Positions 6,227 through 13,350 of a stretch of 16,920 nucleotides of DNA are shown piece by piece. This DNA is from Rubrobacter sp. (GTDB lineage Bacteria > Actinomycetota > Rubrobacteria > Rubrobacterales > Rubrobacteraceae). The translations under genes were made by a program, and so were the position numbers. Each line of letters starts with the position of its first letter. The stretch's first letter is position 1. The DNA is taken from positions 1-16,920 of the forward strand of contig JADDPR010000246.1 in the NCBI GenBank assembly GCA_016781775.1. Reading direction: 5' to 3'. A model generated the notes under the pieces. It did not search any database. It worked only from the letters and a program-made list of their open reading frames with translations, and was not told the DNA's origin.

Positions 6227-6661
6227 ATGGACACTACCAGTAAAGCAGCGCCCAAAACCGGACACAAGCATCCCCCCTCCACCCGCGAGCAACGCGGTAT
6301 CGCCCTCTTCCGCGAGGGCGCGGTCTCCGAGCACGGGGACCTCTTCGTGGTGCGGGGCGGCAGCCGTAAGTACACCGTGAGCCTCGACCGGGAGACCTGC
6401 ACCTGCCCCGACTTCCAGGCTCGCCGGTCGGCCTGTAAGCACCAGTTTGCAGCGACCCTCGCCGAGGCCAAGAGGCGCTGCCGCAGGGCCGCCCGCACCG
6501 CCGACAGGCCCTCCCGCCGCCACACGGAGCGCACGGAGCGGCCACGGGAGGACCGTCGTGATGCCGCCCGGCCCTCCGATACCTCCCGCCGGGACGAGTC
6601 GCTCCGTGGCATCCTCGACCCGACCCGGGTCAGAGCCAACGTCGAAAAGATGGGCGACTGA
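6227..6661 (+). CDS. SWIM zinc-finger protein
   Basis: A 144-residue protein starting at ATG 6227, six bases after AGGAGG. Residues 24-82 form a SWIM domain: RGIALFREGAV, then LFVVRGGSRKYTVSL, then C58-x-C60-x9-C70-x-H72 (CTCPDFQ to CKHQFA), the exact SWIM signature. The Arg-rich tail (84-128) is likely disordered and could bind nucleic acid. SWIM domains bind DNA or proteins and occur in helicase partners and element proteins; the specific partner here is unknown. The gene opens an operon whose next start overlaps its stop (TGATG), behind a strong promoter. Confidence 0.85.
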   Translation: MDTTSKAAPKTGHKHPPSTREQRGIALFREGAVSEHGDLFVVRGGSRKYTVSLDRETCTCPDFQARRSACKHQFAATLAEAKRRCRRAARTADRPSRRHTERTERPREDRRDAARPSDTSRRDESLRGILDPTRVRANVEKMGD

Positions 6662-6978
6662 TGGCCGCCCCCGACCTGGCGGTTTGGGCTGGGTATCTTG
6701 CCCGGCGGATAGCCACCACCCCGACCGATTACCAGGGACACGAAGACATTCCCGAGGACGCGGCCCTGGCGCTCGTGGAGGCTCTGGAGCCGGGGGATCT
6801 CGACCGGCTCACAGACGCGCTCTTGGAAGCCGCACCCGGCTTCGCCGAGCGGGTGACGGATGCCATGCTCGGCGACCTTAAGGAGGAGATGCACCGGAGG
6901 ACGGACAACGGGGAGTTCGGAGGCACCGCCGTCGAGCTCATCGAGGAAATCGAGGAGAAGTGGAGGCAGGATGCTTGA
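6661..6978 (+). CDS. acidic hypothetical protein
   Basis: A 105-residue acidic, mostly helical protein. Its ATG overlaps the TGA of the SWIM gene by one base and has no good ribosome binding site of its own, so translation depends on coupling. Segments such as EDAALALVEALEPGDLDRLTDAL suggest a helical bundle. There is no Cys cluster, signal peptide or membrane helix. I do not recognise the family. Its acidity and coupling to a basic SWIM protein would fit a binding partner, which is inference only. Confidence 0.7.
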   Translation: MAAPDLAVWAGYLARRIATTPTDYQGHEDIPEDAALALVEALEPGDLDRLTDALLEAAPGFAERVTDAMLGDLKEEMHRRTDNGEFGGTAVELIEEIEEKWRQDA

Positions 6979-7135
6979 GTTGATGGAACTACCCAGGGGT
7001 GTCTGGCGCTGGCTCGCCGAGAACGGCCGCGACCTCGGCCGCATCGCGACTGCCGCCGAGAAGATAGCCGACGAGCTCGCCGCGATACGCAAGGCCCTGC
7101 AAGAAGACGAACAGAAGGAGCAGAACCGTGACTGA
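6971..7135 (+). CDS. small hypothetical helical protein
   Basis: A 54-residue protein starting MLELMELPRG at ATG 6971, eight bases before the end of the preceding gene, with GGAGG four bases upstream. The middle (WRWLAENGRDLGRIATAAEK) and the tail (IADELAAIRKALQEDEQK) read as one amphipathic helix or coiled coil. Its stop overlaps the next start in GTGACTGA. Such small helical proteins are typical of element operons; function is unknown. Confidence 0.65.
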   Translation: MLELMELPRGVWRWLAENGRDLGRIATAAEKIADELAAIRKALQEDEQKEQNRD

Positions 7136-7643
7136 GCAGAACACGACCCCGGAGACCGCGACCACGGAGGCGAACGCCGTGCATCACCAGACCAAGAAAG
7201 GCGCGGATCTCGCGTTGGCGAAGAAGGCCATCTCGCCCGACAGCCACAAGGCCATCCACGAGGGCCGGATCTCGTTGGAGGAGGCGCGCGAGTTGGGCCG
7301 GGAGGGGTCGCCTTTCGCCCCCGCCAAGAAGGCCGCCGATAAGAACGACCGGAGTCGCCTTTGTATGTGCCAGTGTGGCCGGGAGACGCGAGGCCGTTTT
7401 GCGACGGGTCACGATGCCCGTGTTAAGGGCTGGATAGTGAAGGCCGTCCGGGAGGGCACCTTGGACGAGCTCTCGGAGGAGATACAAGGATACGCCGCCG
7501 AGCGTGACCTGATCCGACAGACCCAAGAGCGCATGGCAGCCGAGGAGCGCAAGCGCCAGGAGGTCGCAGCGAGGAAGGCCGAAGCCCAGCGCAAGAGGGA
7601 GGGCGAGACCGCCGCGAAGAAGCAAAATGCCGACAAGTCGTAG
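7128..7643 (+). CDS. Cys-rich knuckle protein with helical tail
   Basis: A 171-residue protein starting at GTG 7128, with AAGGAG seven bases upstream and an overlap with the previous stop. Residues 79-99 carry CMCQCGRETRGRFATGHDAR, that is C79, C81, C83 and H95, a small metal-knuckle pattern (CxCxCG ... RFxxGHDA) that I associate with short actinobacterial and phage proteins. Residues 124-171 are a long Lys/Arg/Glu/Ala helix that would form a coiled coil or bind nucleic acid. It is the last gene of the overlapping operon, 67 bases ahead of the recombinase start. It ends in TAG, which shows that TAG works as a stop in this element. Confidence 0.75.
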   Translation: MTEQNTTPETATTEANAVHHQTKKGADLALAKKAISPDSHKAIHEGRISLEEARELGREGSPFAPAKKAADKNDRSRLCMCQCGRETRGRFATGHDARVKGWIVKAVREGTLDELSEEIQGYAAERDLIRQTQERMAAEERKRQEVAARKAEAQRKREGETAAKKQNADKS

Positions 7644-7710
7644 CCACCGACCGGGGGCGCGGGCAGGTGGTATCCTCTCGCGCCCTTTGCCTATGAGTAG
7701 GAGGAGTGAA

Positions 7711-9536
7711 GTGTCCAGAGTCATCCTTTATACGCGGGTTAGTACGGACGAGCAGGCCGAGCGGGGATACAGCCTCCCCGAGCAGATGCGCGAGCTCCGC
7801 GAGCACGCCAAACGTGAGGGGTGGGAGGTCGTCGAGGAGGTCGTGGACGCGGGCTACAGCCGCAGCAGCCTGAACCGTCCGGGGATGAACCGCGTGCGCG
7901 AACTCGTGGCGGCCGGGGACGTGGACGCGGTACTCGCGTGGAAACGCGACCGATACGGCGCGGCCCCTTGGCCGGGCGTCCTCGAAGTGGAATTCGCCGC
8001 CGTGGGGTGCGCCCTCAGGTCCCTGGACGACTCCGGGGAGGGCGAGGACGCCGAATTCATGGGGGGCATAAAAGACCTAATCGCCAAGAGGGAGCTGCGG
8101 GTCATGTCCCAGAGGGCGGGCATGGGCAAGCGCTCCAAAGCACGCGAGGGAAAGATCGTGGGCTCCGGCCCGGCGCTCTTTGGATTCAGGTACAACGCCG
8201 ACCGGACCGGATACGTCGTGGACGAGGAGACGATGCCGATAGTGCGGCGGATCTTCCGCGCGATAGGCGCAGAGGGGAGCAGCATGTAGGCGGCCGGTCG
8301 CGCCCTGGAGAGGGACGGCGTGATGGCCCCCTCGGGGGACGTTGGCACATCAGCATAATTCGCCGCATGATCGACAACGACTGCTACCGACCGCACACTT
8401 ACGAGGAGGTGGCGGCCCTGGTCTCCCCCGTGGTGGCGGCGGGCCTCGACAAGAACGCCTCGTACGGGCTCTGGCACTTCGGCAAGGAGCGGATCACGGG
8501 TCCCGCGAAGGGGCGGCGCACCCACCGCAAGCAGCCGCGCTCGGAGTGGATCGCGGTCCCAATTCCGGGTGCGGGCATCCCCCGAGAGTGGGTGGACCGG
8601 GCGAGGGAGGCCGTCGAGGACAACGTCAGGCCCGCCTTCGGGGCCGGGAGGACTTACGAGCTCGCGGGCGGTATCGCCTACTGCGGGGAGTGCGGCCTGA
8701 GGATGACGACCCACCAAATCGGCAAGGCCCCGAAGACCTACTTCTACTACGCCTGCCCCACCACCCGGAAAGGCAAGGGCTGGGGCTGCGACAACCCGCG
8801 CCACCGAGCGGAGATCCTGGAGCAGGCGGTGGTCGAGGCCGTGGACGGCGAGCTCCTCGCCGACCCCGACAGGCTCGCGGCACACGCGGACGCGGCGATA
8901 GAGAGGGAACGGTCGGCGATGCGGAGCCCCGCCGACGCGGGGAGAACGTGGGCCGAGAAGATCGCCGAGTGCGACCGCAGGAGGGCGAAGAACCAGGAGA
9001 TGTTCCGGGCCGACGCCATGACCCTGGACGAGTTGAAGGCGGCCAACGCCGCCCTGGACGAGGAGAGGCGGGCCGCTGAAGAGGGGCTTCAGGCCACCGC
9101 GCGGGCGGGGGAGCGGGTGGCCGAGATGGAGGAGGCGAAGCGCGCCACGCTGGAGATGTTCGGCACAGGGCTCATGGGCGGCATCGAGTGGTTCCCGCCT
9201 TCCCTCCGGCGCGGCGTCTACGCGCTGCTGGGACTGAGGGTGACGGTCTTCGCCGACCGGACGTTCACGGTCGAGGGCACGTTCGACGCGGACCTCATGC
9301 GCCTCACCCCGGAGGTCCGGGAGTACGTGGCGGAGCTCCGGGAGATAGAGGAGCGGCTGCTCGCGGAGGAGCGGGAGAACCCCGCCACCGGATACAACGT
9401 CGAGGTGCCTGACCCCGAAGGCAACCCGACCGCGCTGCGCGTGTCGGCCCACGGTGAACGCGTCGAGCGGCTGGAGCGGGAGCTCGCGGCGCTCAGGAGC
9501 AGGCTCGTATGTCGTGGCGCACCGGCATCAGGATGA
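7711..9536 (+). pseudogene. large serine recombinase, broken (TAG + frameshift)
   Basis: A large serine integrase that would have moved the element by attP/attB recombination. The start is taken at GTG 7711, six bases after AGGAGG (7699-7704). The catalytic domain has ILYTRVSTDEQAERGYSL (nucleophile Ser in RVS) and the helix AWKRDRYG. The recombinase domain follows, then a zinc ribbon (YCGECGLRM ... YACPTTRKGKGWGCD), then a coiled coil. Two lesions interrupt it: TAG at 8287-8289 after EGSSM, and a shift at the GGGGG run 8334-8338, where one more G would give PSGGRWHISIIRRMID. Relatives I recall have an aromatic residue at the TAG site, so TAC to TAG is plausible. As written the product is truncated after 192 residues and inactive. 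Confidence 0.85.
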
Positions 9537-9595
9537 CCGTGATCGGTCTGGGGAGCCTTGGCTTTGGCTTCTACCTGCTCTGGGTAGCTTCGTAG
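9509..9595 (+). CDS. 28-residue single-helix membrane peptide
   Basis: ATG 9509 with AGGAG (9495-9499) upstream, ending at TAG 9593-9595. It starts inside the last codons of the recombinase gene in another frame. The peptide is MSWRTGIRMT followed by a hydrophobic helix (VIGLGSLGFGFYLLWVA), a positive-inside single-pass layout. Similar tiny membrane peptides are easily missed. It may be the last element gene or the first host one; chance remains possible. Confidence 0.4.
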   Translation: MSWRTGIRMTVIGLGSLGFGFYLLWVAS

Positions 9596-9624
9596 TCCGC
9601 GGGCAGCACCCTCAAACGCGCAGA

Positions 9625-9966
9625 TCAACTTTCGTCGATGGCTGCCAGGAATCGTGAGGCGTTAATCGGGGCTCCCATTTGGTCGCCTTTTTGATACGCA
9701 CCTATGTAGAAGATGCAATCGGGTGTGGCTTCACGCTCGGAGTCAACCGTCTCCACTATCGAGCCGTGCCTGAGAGGGGTCGGCTGATACCCAGAGCTGG
9801 GATGCCTCTCGTCTATAAAACGCTGCGCATCCTCTTCGGTGTTGAAGACGAGCAAGCCCGGCTTCGTGAGTTGAGCCTGCTCATCGGGCGGGATCATCAC
9901 AGACAAGACGCCCGTCTGCTCCCCCGAGCCTTCAGACCAGGTAACGTTGATAACCCAAAACCACAC
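9625..9966 (-). CDS. hypothetical protein
   Basis: About 113 residues from GTG 9966 (VWFWVINVTW); a TTG at 9987 is an alternative start. Neither has a strong ribosome binding site, only AAGAAGAG before the GTG. The protein has alternating strands and a segment GLLVFNTEEDAQRFIDERHP that reads as a small alpha/beta domain, then SREATPDCIFYIGAYQKGD shifted toward the C-terminus. There is no signal peptide or membrane helix. I do not recognise it. The DNA is less GC-rich than its neighbours, and the gene sits just outside the recombinase end, so it may be host sequence next to the attachment site or a recent arrival. Confidence 0.65.
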   Translation of the reverse strand: MWFWVINVTWSEGSGEQTGVLSVMIPPDEQAQLTKPGLLVFNTEEDAQRFIDERHPSSGYQPTPLRHGSIVETVDSEREATPDCIFYIGAYQKGDQMGAPINASRFLAAIDES

Positions 9967-10091
9967 TCTTCTTGGTTTAACGCACAAGCTGAGGTCTCAA
10001 ATCTTTGCTCTTACCGTACCTGATGCTGGAGCTTTGGTATCGTCCCGCCATTAGCGGTGTCGCGTCCGTATCCTCGCCTTCATCGCCTTAC

Positions 10092-10106
10092 CGGGCTGTC
10101 AGCCCG
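10092..10106. repeat. CGGGCT-GTC-AGCCCG hairpin (copy 1)
   Basis: A perfect 6-bp stem with a three-base loop. Its context TACCGGGCTnnnAGCCCGTGG recurs at 15199-15218, where only the loop and one flank base differ. It lies downstream of the selenoprotein gene and may be a terminator or a small dispersed palindrome. Confidence 0.45.
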
Positions 10107-10133
10107 TGGGGGATGCGTGCGCTGGGCGAGCCG

Positions 10134-10158
10134 GAACGGCGGAGCGTCTCGGCCGTTC
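10134..10158 (-). terminator. possible terminator of the selenoprotein gene
   Basis: GAACGGC (10134-10140) pairs with GCCGTTC (10152-10158) across an 11-base loop, starting 19 bases after the stop of the gene at 10177. No T-run follows, as is common in very GC-rich genomes, so the call rests on position and stem only. Confidence 0.4.
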
Positions 10159-10176
10159 TCCTAGAATGCCGCGTTC

Positions 10177-11058
10177 CTACTCAACCGTGGTTGCCCCCCT
10201 TCGAAGGAGGTCCGAATTGCTGAGCATCTCCCTGACGATGGGGCTCGGCTCCTGCGGTCGCCCGGCCTTGAAGGCCTCGCCTCTCGGCTGCGGCCATTCG
10301 ATGTCCAGGTCGATGCGCGTGGCGAACGACGTTGCTCCGGCGAGAACGGTCAACGCCGTCTCCAGAACCCGCCGTTGCGTCTTCCGGTCGTTCGGCATCC
10401 CGAACGGATGCCCGAACGGGAATTCGACCCCGACGACGCGAGGCGCCAACTGCGCCATCGCCAGGGCCGGCATCATGGTCACGACGACCGTCGGGATACC
10501 TGTTTTTTCGATCCACCGTGCCAACACGGGCACGTTTCGGCAACAGTCCGGTCACATCGGCGCCAGCACTACTCCGTCCGCATCCTGTTCTTCCAATGCT
10601 CTTGCGATGGCGGGCGCGGTTTCCTCCTGCCACCTATCGAGGGAATTATCGTGCCAGCCCTGGTAGCCCATGACGGAGACGTGTTCAGCCGTTGCTCCGC
10701 CCACGAACCCGGATTCGACCAGGTCGGCCAAAGGAGCCAGCGGAAGAGCGATATTCGGGTCGACCAACACGTCGTCGTTCCTGACGTGTAGGTGCGACAT
10801 CGCCAGGTCGCTCGGCTCCGTTCCTCGAGGAATGAGCCTGTGCGATGCGTCCCCCCACGCCGGTTCACGGCGCTCGCGTTCGATGTCGAAAGGCGGCTGC
10901 GAGCGGACGTAAAGTCCGGCGGACGTTAACAAGGCAACCCGCGCCCGAGAGAGGCGCTTATCGAACCCCGCCCATACCTTCCCCTCCTCGACCGCCGAAT
11001 CATTCTCGTACATTGATCGGAACATCCGCGGCAGATACTTATAATCGTCGACTTTCAT
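10177..11058 (-). CDS. selenoprotein-B-like reductase with in-frame TGA (Sec)
   Basis: A 293-residue protein if TGA at 10554-10552 is read as selenocysteine (residue 169). The start is ATG 11058, five bases after AAAGGAG. The sequence follows the glycine/sarcosine/betaine/D-proline reductase component-B family: ARVALLTSAGLYVRSQPPFD, then DPNIALPLAPLADLVESG, then DADGVVLAPM-U-PDCC, then RWIEKTGIPTVVV and VVGVEFPFGHPFGMPND. The TGA falls exactly where the family has its redox Sec or Cys, giving a UxxC pair (U169, C172). The same frame stays open for 125 codons after the TGA and keeps family similarity. A hairpin suited to SelB lies just downstream. The protein is shorter than classical GrdB (about 430 residues), so its substrate is uncertain. 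The alternative is a nonsense pseudogene. No sel genes are in the window. Confidence 0.8.
10519..10542 (-). promoter_or_regulatory. candidate bacterial SECIS element
   Basis: Nine bases after the UGA, the mRNA folds TGCCGAAAC (10542-10534) against GTGTTGGCA (10527-10519): eight pairs, including one G-U, with one A-G mismatch. The six-base apical loop is GUGCCC. The loop begins 18 bases after the UGA, inside the usual bacterial SECIS range. Loop G and U residues are present, but fit to SelB's exact needs is untested. Confidence 0.5.
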
Positions 11059-11076
11059 TTGCACTCCTTTGGCTGG

Positions 11077-11211
11077 CCGATGAGCCGATACCCCTGCCGC
11101 TCCACGCGCTCCCTGTTGACGCGGTTTCCCCTCCGCGCACGACCCTGGCCACCGCGTCCCTCAAGGGCCCGACCGAGCTCGCCCCGCCACGCGTCGCGCG
11201 CCCTCGATCAT
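11077..11211 (-). pseudogene. decayed copy of the 15184-15468 gene
   Basis: From ATG 11211, behind GGAGGCGCAC, the reading begins MIEGARR, but the frame stops after 16 codons. Shifting frames recovers LRDAVARVVRGG and then GNRVNRERVERQG. These match, in order, LRNMVAKIKREGG and GNRIEGERVEGLG of the intact 94-residue protein encoded at 15184-15468. The DNA also aligns across the region with small length differences that are not multiples of three. It is a frameshifted, 3'-truncated paralogue, lying directly upstream of the selenoprotein gene. Confidence 0.65.
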
Positions 11212-11257
11212 GTGCGCCTCCGCGTCACTCACCCTCTAATATACTCTCCGCCCCCCT

Positions 11258-11410
11258 CTACTTCCTGCTGCTCCTCTCCGCCGCCTTACTGCTGCTCTTG
11301 CTCCTCCTGCTGGTCCTGGGCCGGTTCCTCCCCTGCCCCCCGCCGCAGCCCGCCAGCGCGGATACCGCGACGAAGAGGGCGGCGAGCAACGCCGCGAGCC
11401 TGCTCCTCAT
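11258..11410 (-). CDS. small lipoprotein, possibly frameshifted
   Basis: Fifty residues from ATG 11410, with GGGGAGG just upstream. Residues 1-22 are a clear type II signal: MRSR, then LAALLAALFVAVSA, then the lipobox LAGC with Cys22 as the lipidated residue. The mature part then turns into an odd basic Ser/Arg tail. If the G-run after the lipobox were one base longer, the product would continue as an acidic Gln-rich tail (AGEEPAQDQQEEQEQQ) ending at 11286, more typical of surface lipoproteins. So either the short basic form is real, or the run has lost one G. Function unknown. A perfect hairpin lies 21 bases upstream. Confidence 0.5.
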   Translation of the reverse strand: MRSRLAALLAALFVAVSALAGCGGGQGRNRPRTSRRSKSSSKAAERSSRK

Positions 11411-11431
11411 GGTCCTCCCCACGTTCGGCGT

Positions 11432-11463
11432 CCGTTCGCCAGACCGCCTGGTCTGGCGAACGG
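11432..11463. terminator. 14-bp perfect hairpin, probable terminator
   Basis: CCGTTCGCCAGACC (11432-11445), loop GCCT, GGTCTGGCGAACGG (11450-11463): a perfect 14-bp stem with a tetraloop, the strongest fold in the window. It stands between the DUF202 gene and the lipoprotein, both read leftward, so it may end the DUF202 transcript. It lacks a T-run on either strand, so an operator or mobile palindrome is also possible. Confidence 0.55.
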
Positions 11464-11639
11464 TGCGTGCGTTTGGATACAGTCCCCGCGGAAGGCCGGT
11501 CGGGAAACCTCAGCGGGACACGCTCCCTGCCGACCGAAAGCGCAGCGTCAACGACCTCCGCGATCGGTCGACGATAGAGGTCGAGGCCCAGAAGGCCCCC
11601 GCGCCGGTTCCGACGGCAACAAGCGTTCCTCCTCATGCT

Positions 11640-11999
11640 TCAGCCGAAGAGCAGGGCGTAAACAATAAAGCAGCCCCCCAGGGCAAAACCTCCGGCCACC
11701 ACCATCAAGTAGACCGTGCTGGCCGGGACGAAGGTCCCCTGCATGAGCTGTCGCCGGGTGCTCCAGAATTGGTAGGCGCCGAGGACGAGCGTCGAGCAGC
11801 CCAGCCCGGCCAGTGCCAGACCCAGAATCCCGGAGAGCTCGTCCCCTCCTTCGATCAGGATGCCGACGCGCTGAACGACGATGCCGATGGAGATCAGGGC
11901 CACCCCCGTCCTCACCCAGGCCAAGAGCGTACGCTCATTCGCCAGGTGCTCGCGCGGATCGCCGGCGTCTTCCTTACCGTTCTCTCTCCCTGCCGACAT
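11640..11999 (-). CDS. DUF202 (YidH-family) membrane protein
   Basis: A 119-residue inner-membrane protein from ATG 11999, with only a weak ribosome binding site (GGGGA, ten bases away). It carries the DUF202 signature ANERTLLAWVRTGVALISIG (residues 20-39). Three hydrophobic helices lie at about 29-49, 56-76 and 95-117, separated by a short basic loop (STRRQLMQG). The family is widespread and its function is not established. It is a stand-alone gene here: the neighbours are a lipoprotein downstream and a 310-base gap upstream. The 175 bases between its stop and the 14-bp hairpin hold no supported gene. Confidence 0.85.
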   Translation of the reverse strand: MSAGRENGKEDAGDPREHLANERTLLAWVRTGVALISIGIVVQRVGILIEGGDELSGILGLALAGLGCSTLVLGAYQFWSTRRQLMQGTFVPASTVYLMVVAGGFALGGCFIVYALLFG

Positions 12000-12309
12000 T
12001 AGATTTGGTCCCCGCTCGTCTTGACCTTCGGGGAGAACCTACCCACGGTTTCACGGGACCACACCGGCGGTACCTCGGGGTATCAGCCGTAACGTTGGGG
12101 ACGGCCAGCACCCGCAGGGTCGGTCTCCCGCTGTCGTCTCTCGGAGTGCTCGAGAAGAGACTGCGCCCGGGCTCCTTGGCGTCCGTCTGGCGCCTGAACC
12201 CCCTATCCAACCCGCGCCGCGGTCGTCCTCCGCTAGGTCGGGGTCGGCGGTCCCAGGGGCAAGACTTCCGGTTGAGTTGGCCGGTATGGTCCCGGTGTTC
12301 GATCTGCCG
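12000..12309. other. intergenic region, no gene seen
   Basis: About 310 bases between the DUF202 gene and the 3' end of the phasin/PSBD gene. Frames here on both strands look like chance openings: there are no ribosome binding sites and no recognisable protein. I see no tRNA-like arms and no convincing promoter. It probably holds the untranslated leader of the DUF202 gene and the end of the 12310 transcript. Confidence 0.5.
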
Positions 12310-13350
12310 CTAAGATCCCGCCTGACCGGCCTTCCTGCGCACGTCCTCCACCGTGATCCGGCCGTTCGGTCCGCTCCCCTCGACCTCGAGGAGGTCTACG
12401 CCGAGCTCATCGGCCCTGCGACGGGCCGCCGCCGTGGCCGTTACGCGCCTGACCCGCGACCCCTTCGCCTGCGGAGCTTCGACGGCGGGCTCGTCCGACG
12501 GCTCCGCGGCGGGCGGCGTTGGCGGCGCGTCTCCGACGTCCTGCTCCTCCGGGGCCGGCGGCGGGGGCAACTCGTCGATAATGTTGTCCGGCGCCGCTGG
12601 CGGAGGCGGCAGCTCGTCGATGATGTTCTCAGGCGCCGCTGGCGGTGGCGGCAACTCCACCTCCTCCACCTCGGGGGGCGGGGGCAGATCGTCGATGATG
12701 CTGCCCGACGCCTCGTCGGTGGGGGGCGCCGCTTCTTGGGCCGCAGACGGCTCGGGCTCATCGACGCTGGCGGGCTCTTCCCGAGCCGTGGTCGGTTCCT
12801 CGGTGGCGAGGGACTCCTGCGGCGGCGCGATCGGCTCCGGAGTCGCTGGGGCGACCGGTTCGACCTCCACATCGGCCCGGCCGGTCGTCTCCGAGTCGCT
12901 CTGGGCAGTCTCGTCGACGATGCCTATCTCCCTCTGGACGACGGGCTCGGGGGTCTCGTTGCGCTCCTCGGGCTGGGCGGCCTGACCCGTGGCCTGCGTG
13001 CTCTGCCGGGCGACCTCCTCCTGCTGCTGGCCAGCGGCCTGGGCGATACGCTGGGCGGCCTCCACGTTGCTTTGCGTGGCCTGGCTGGCGGCCTCGGTGC
13101 TCCGCTGCGCGAGCTGGCCGGAGGCCTGCGTGCCCTGTTGGGCGATCCGGGTGGCCACACGCAGGTTGCCGAGGGCGATCTGCGTAGCCGTCCTCAAGGC
13201 CTGCCCATAGAGGGAGAACATCGAGCCTACAAGGCCCGCGTACGCGCCGACCGAGCGCTGAACGATCTCCCCGTAGGCCTGCGTCTGACCCTGCTGCTGT
13301 TGGCGCCGGTCGTGCTCCTGTTGGGGGTTGTCCCTCTGGCTCCGGTCCAT
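12310..13350 (-). CDS. phasin-like protein fused to a PSBD (E3-binding) domain
   Basis: A 346-residue protein from ATG 13350, behind AGGGAGGAG. It has four parts. Residues 1-24 are hydrophilic and Gln/Arg-rich. Residues 25-125 form a long Gln/Ala-rich amphipathic helix region (AYGEIVQRSVGAYAGLVGS, then repeated AxQxT/S units), as in phasins that coat polyhydroxyalkanoate granules. Residues 126-295 form an acidic Pro-rich disordered linker with a 14-residue repeat (NIIDELPPPPAAP). Residues 304-339 match the peripheral subunit-binding domain of 2-oxoacid dehydrogenase E2 proteins (ATAAARRRADELGVDLLEVE, then GPNGRITVEDV). There is no lipoyl or acyltransferase domain. It probably sits on a granule or other surface and tethers a partner. 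A second phasin-like gene lies 154 bases upstream on the same strand. Confidence 0.8.
   Translation of the reverse strand: MDRSQRDNPQQEHDRRQQQQGQTQAYGEIVQRSVGAYAGLVGSMFSLYGQALRTATQIALGNLRVATRIAQQGTQASGQLAQRSTEAASQATQSNVEAAQRIAQAAGQQQEEVARQSTQATGQAAQPEERNETPEPVVQREIGIVDETAQSDSETTGRADVEVEPVAPATPEPIAPPQESLATEEPTTAREEPASVDEPEPSAAQEAAPPTDEASGSIIDDLPPPPEVEEVELPPPPAAPENIIDELPPPPAAPDNIIDELPPPPAPEEQDVGDAPPTPPAAEPSDEPAVEAPQAKGSRVRRVTATAAARRRADELGVDLLEVEGSGPNGRITVEDVRRKAGQAGS
12571..12654 (-). repeat. 42-bp tandem repeat coding a Pro-rich linker
   Basis: Two 42-bp units starting at 12571 and 12613, with degenerate flanking units on both sides. Each encodes NIIDELPPPPAAP plus an acidic residue. The period equals 14 codons, so slippage can change linker length without loss of frame. 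Confidence 0.7.

Noticed and set aside
8287..8289. TAG recoded as an amino acid in the element (also suggested by ATGTAGGCG at 5446)
   Set aside because: TAG ends other genes here (7641-7643 and 9593-9595), and the recombinase also has a frameshift, so recoding would not rescue it.
8331..8342. Programmed -1 frameshift in the recombinase
   Set aside because: The upstream TAG would already end translation, and there is no classic slippery heptamer with a downstream fold.
7854..9452. A long minus-strand frame opposite the recombinase
   Set aside because: No ribosome binding site or family; the recombinase motifs are unmistakable on the other strand.
10552..10554. Selenoprotein gene as two separate genes split at the TGA
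   Set aside because: Both halves are in the same frame and continuous in family similarity across the TGA; the second half lacks its own ribosome binding site.
10845..12002. A 385-codon plus-strand open frame
   Set aside because: It lies opposite the selenoprotein start, the lipoprotein and the DUF202 gene, is Pro/Arg/Leu-rich with no family signature, and has no ribosome binding site. It is a shadow of GC-rich sequence.
12000..12309. tRNA or other RNA gene in the gap
   Set aside because: No acceptor/T-arm pairing or GTTCGA-type T loop in the right setting could be found.
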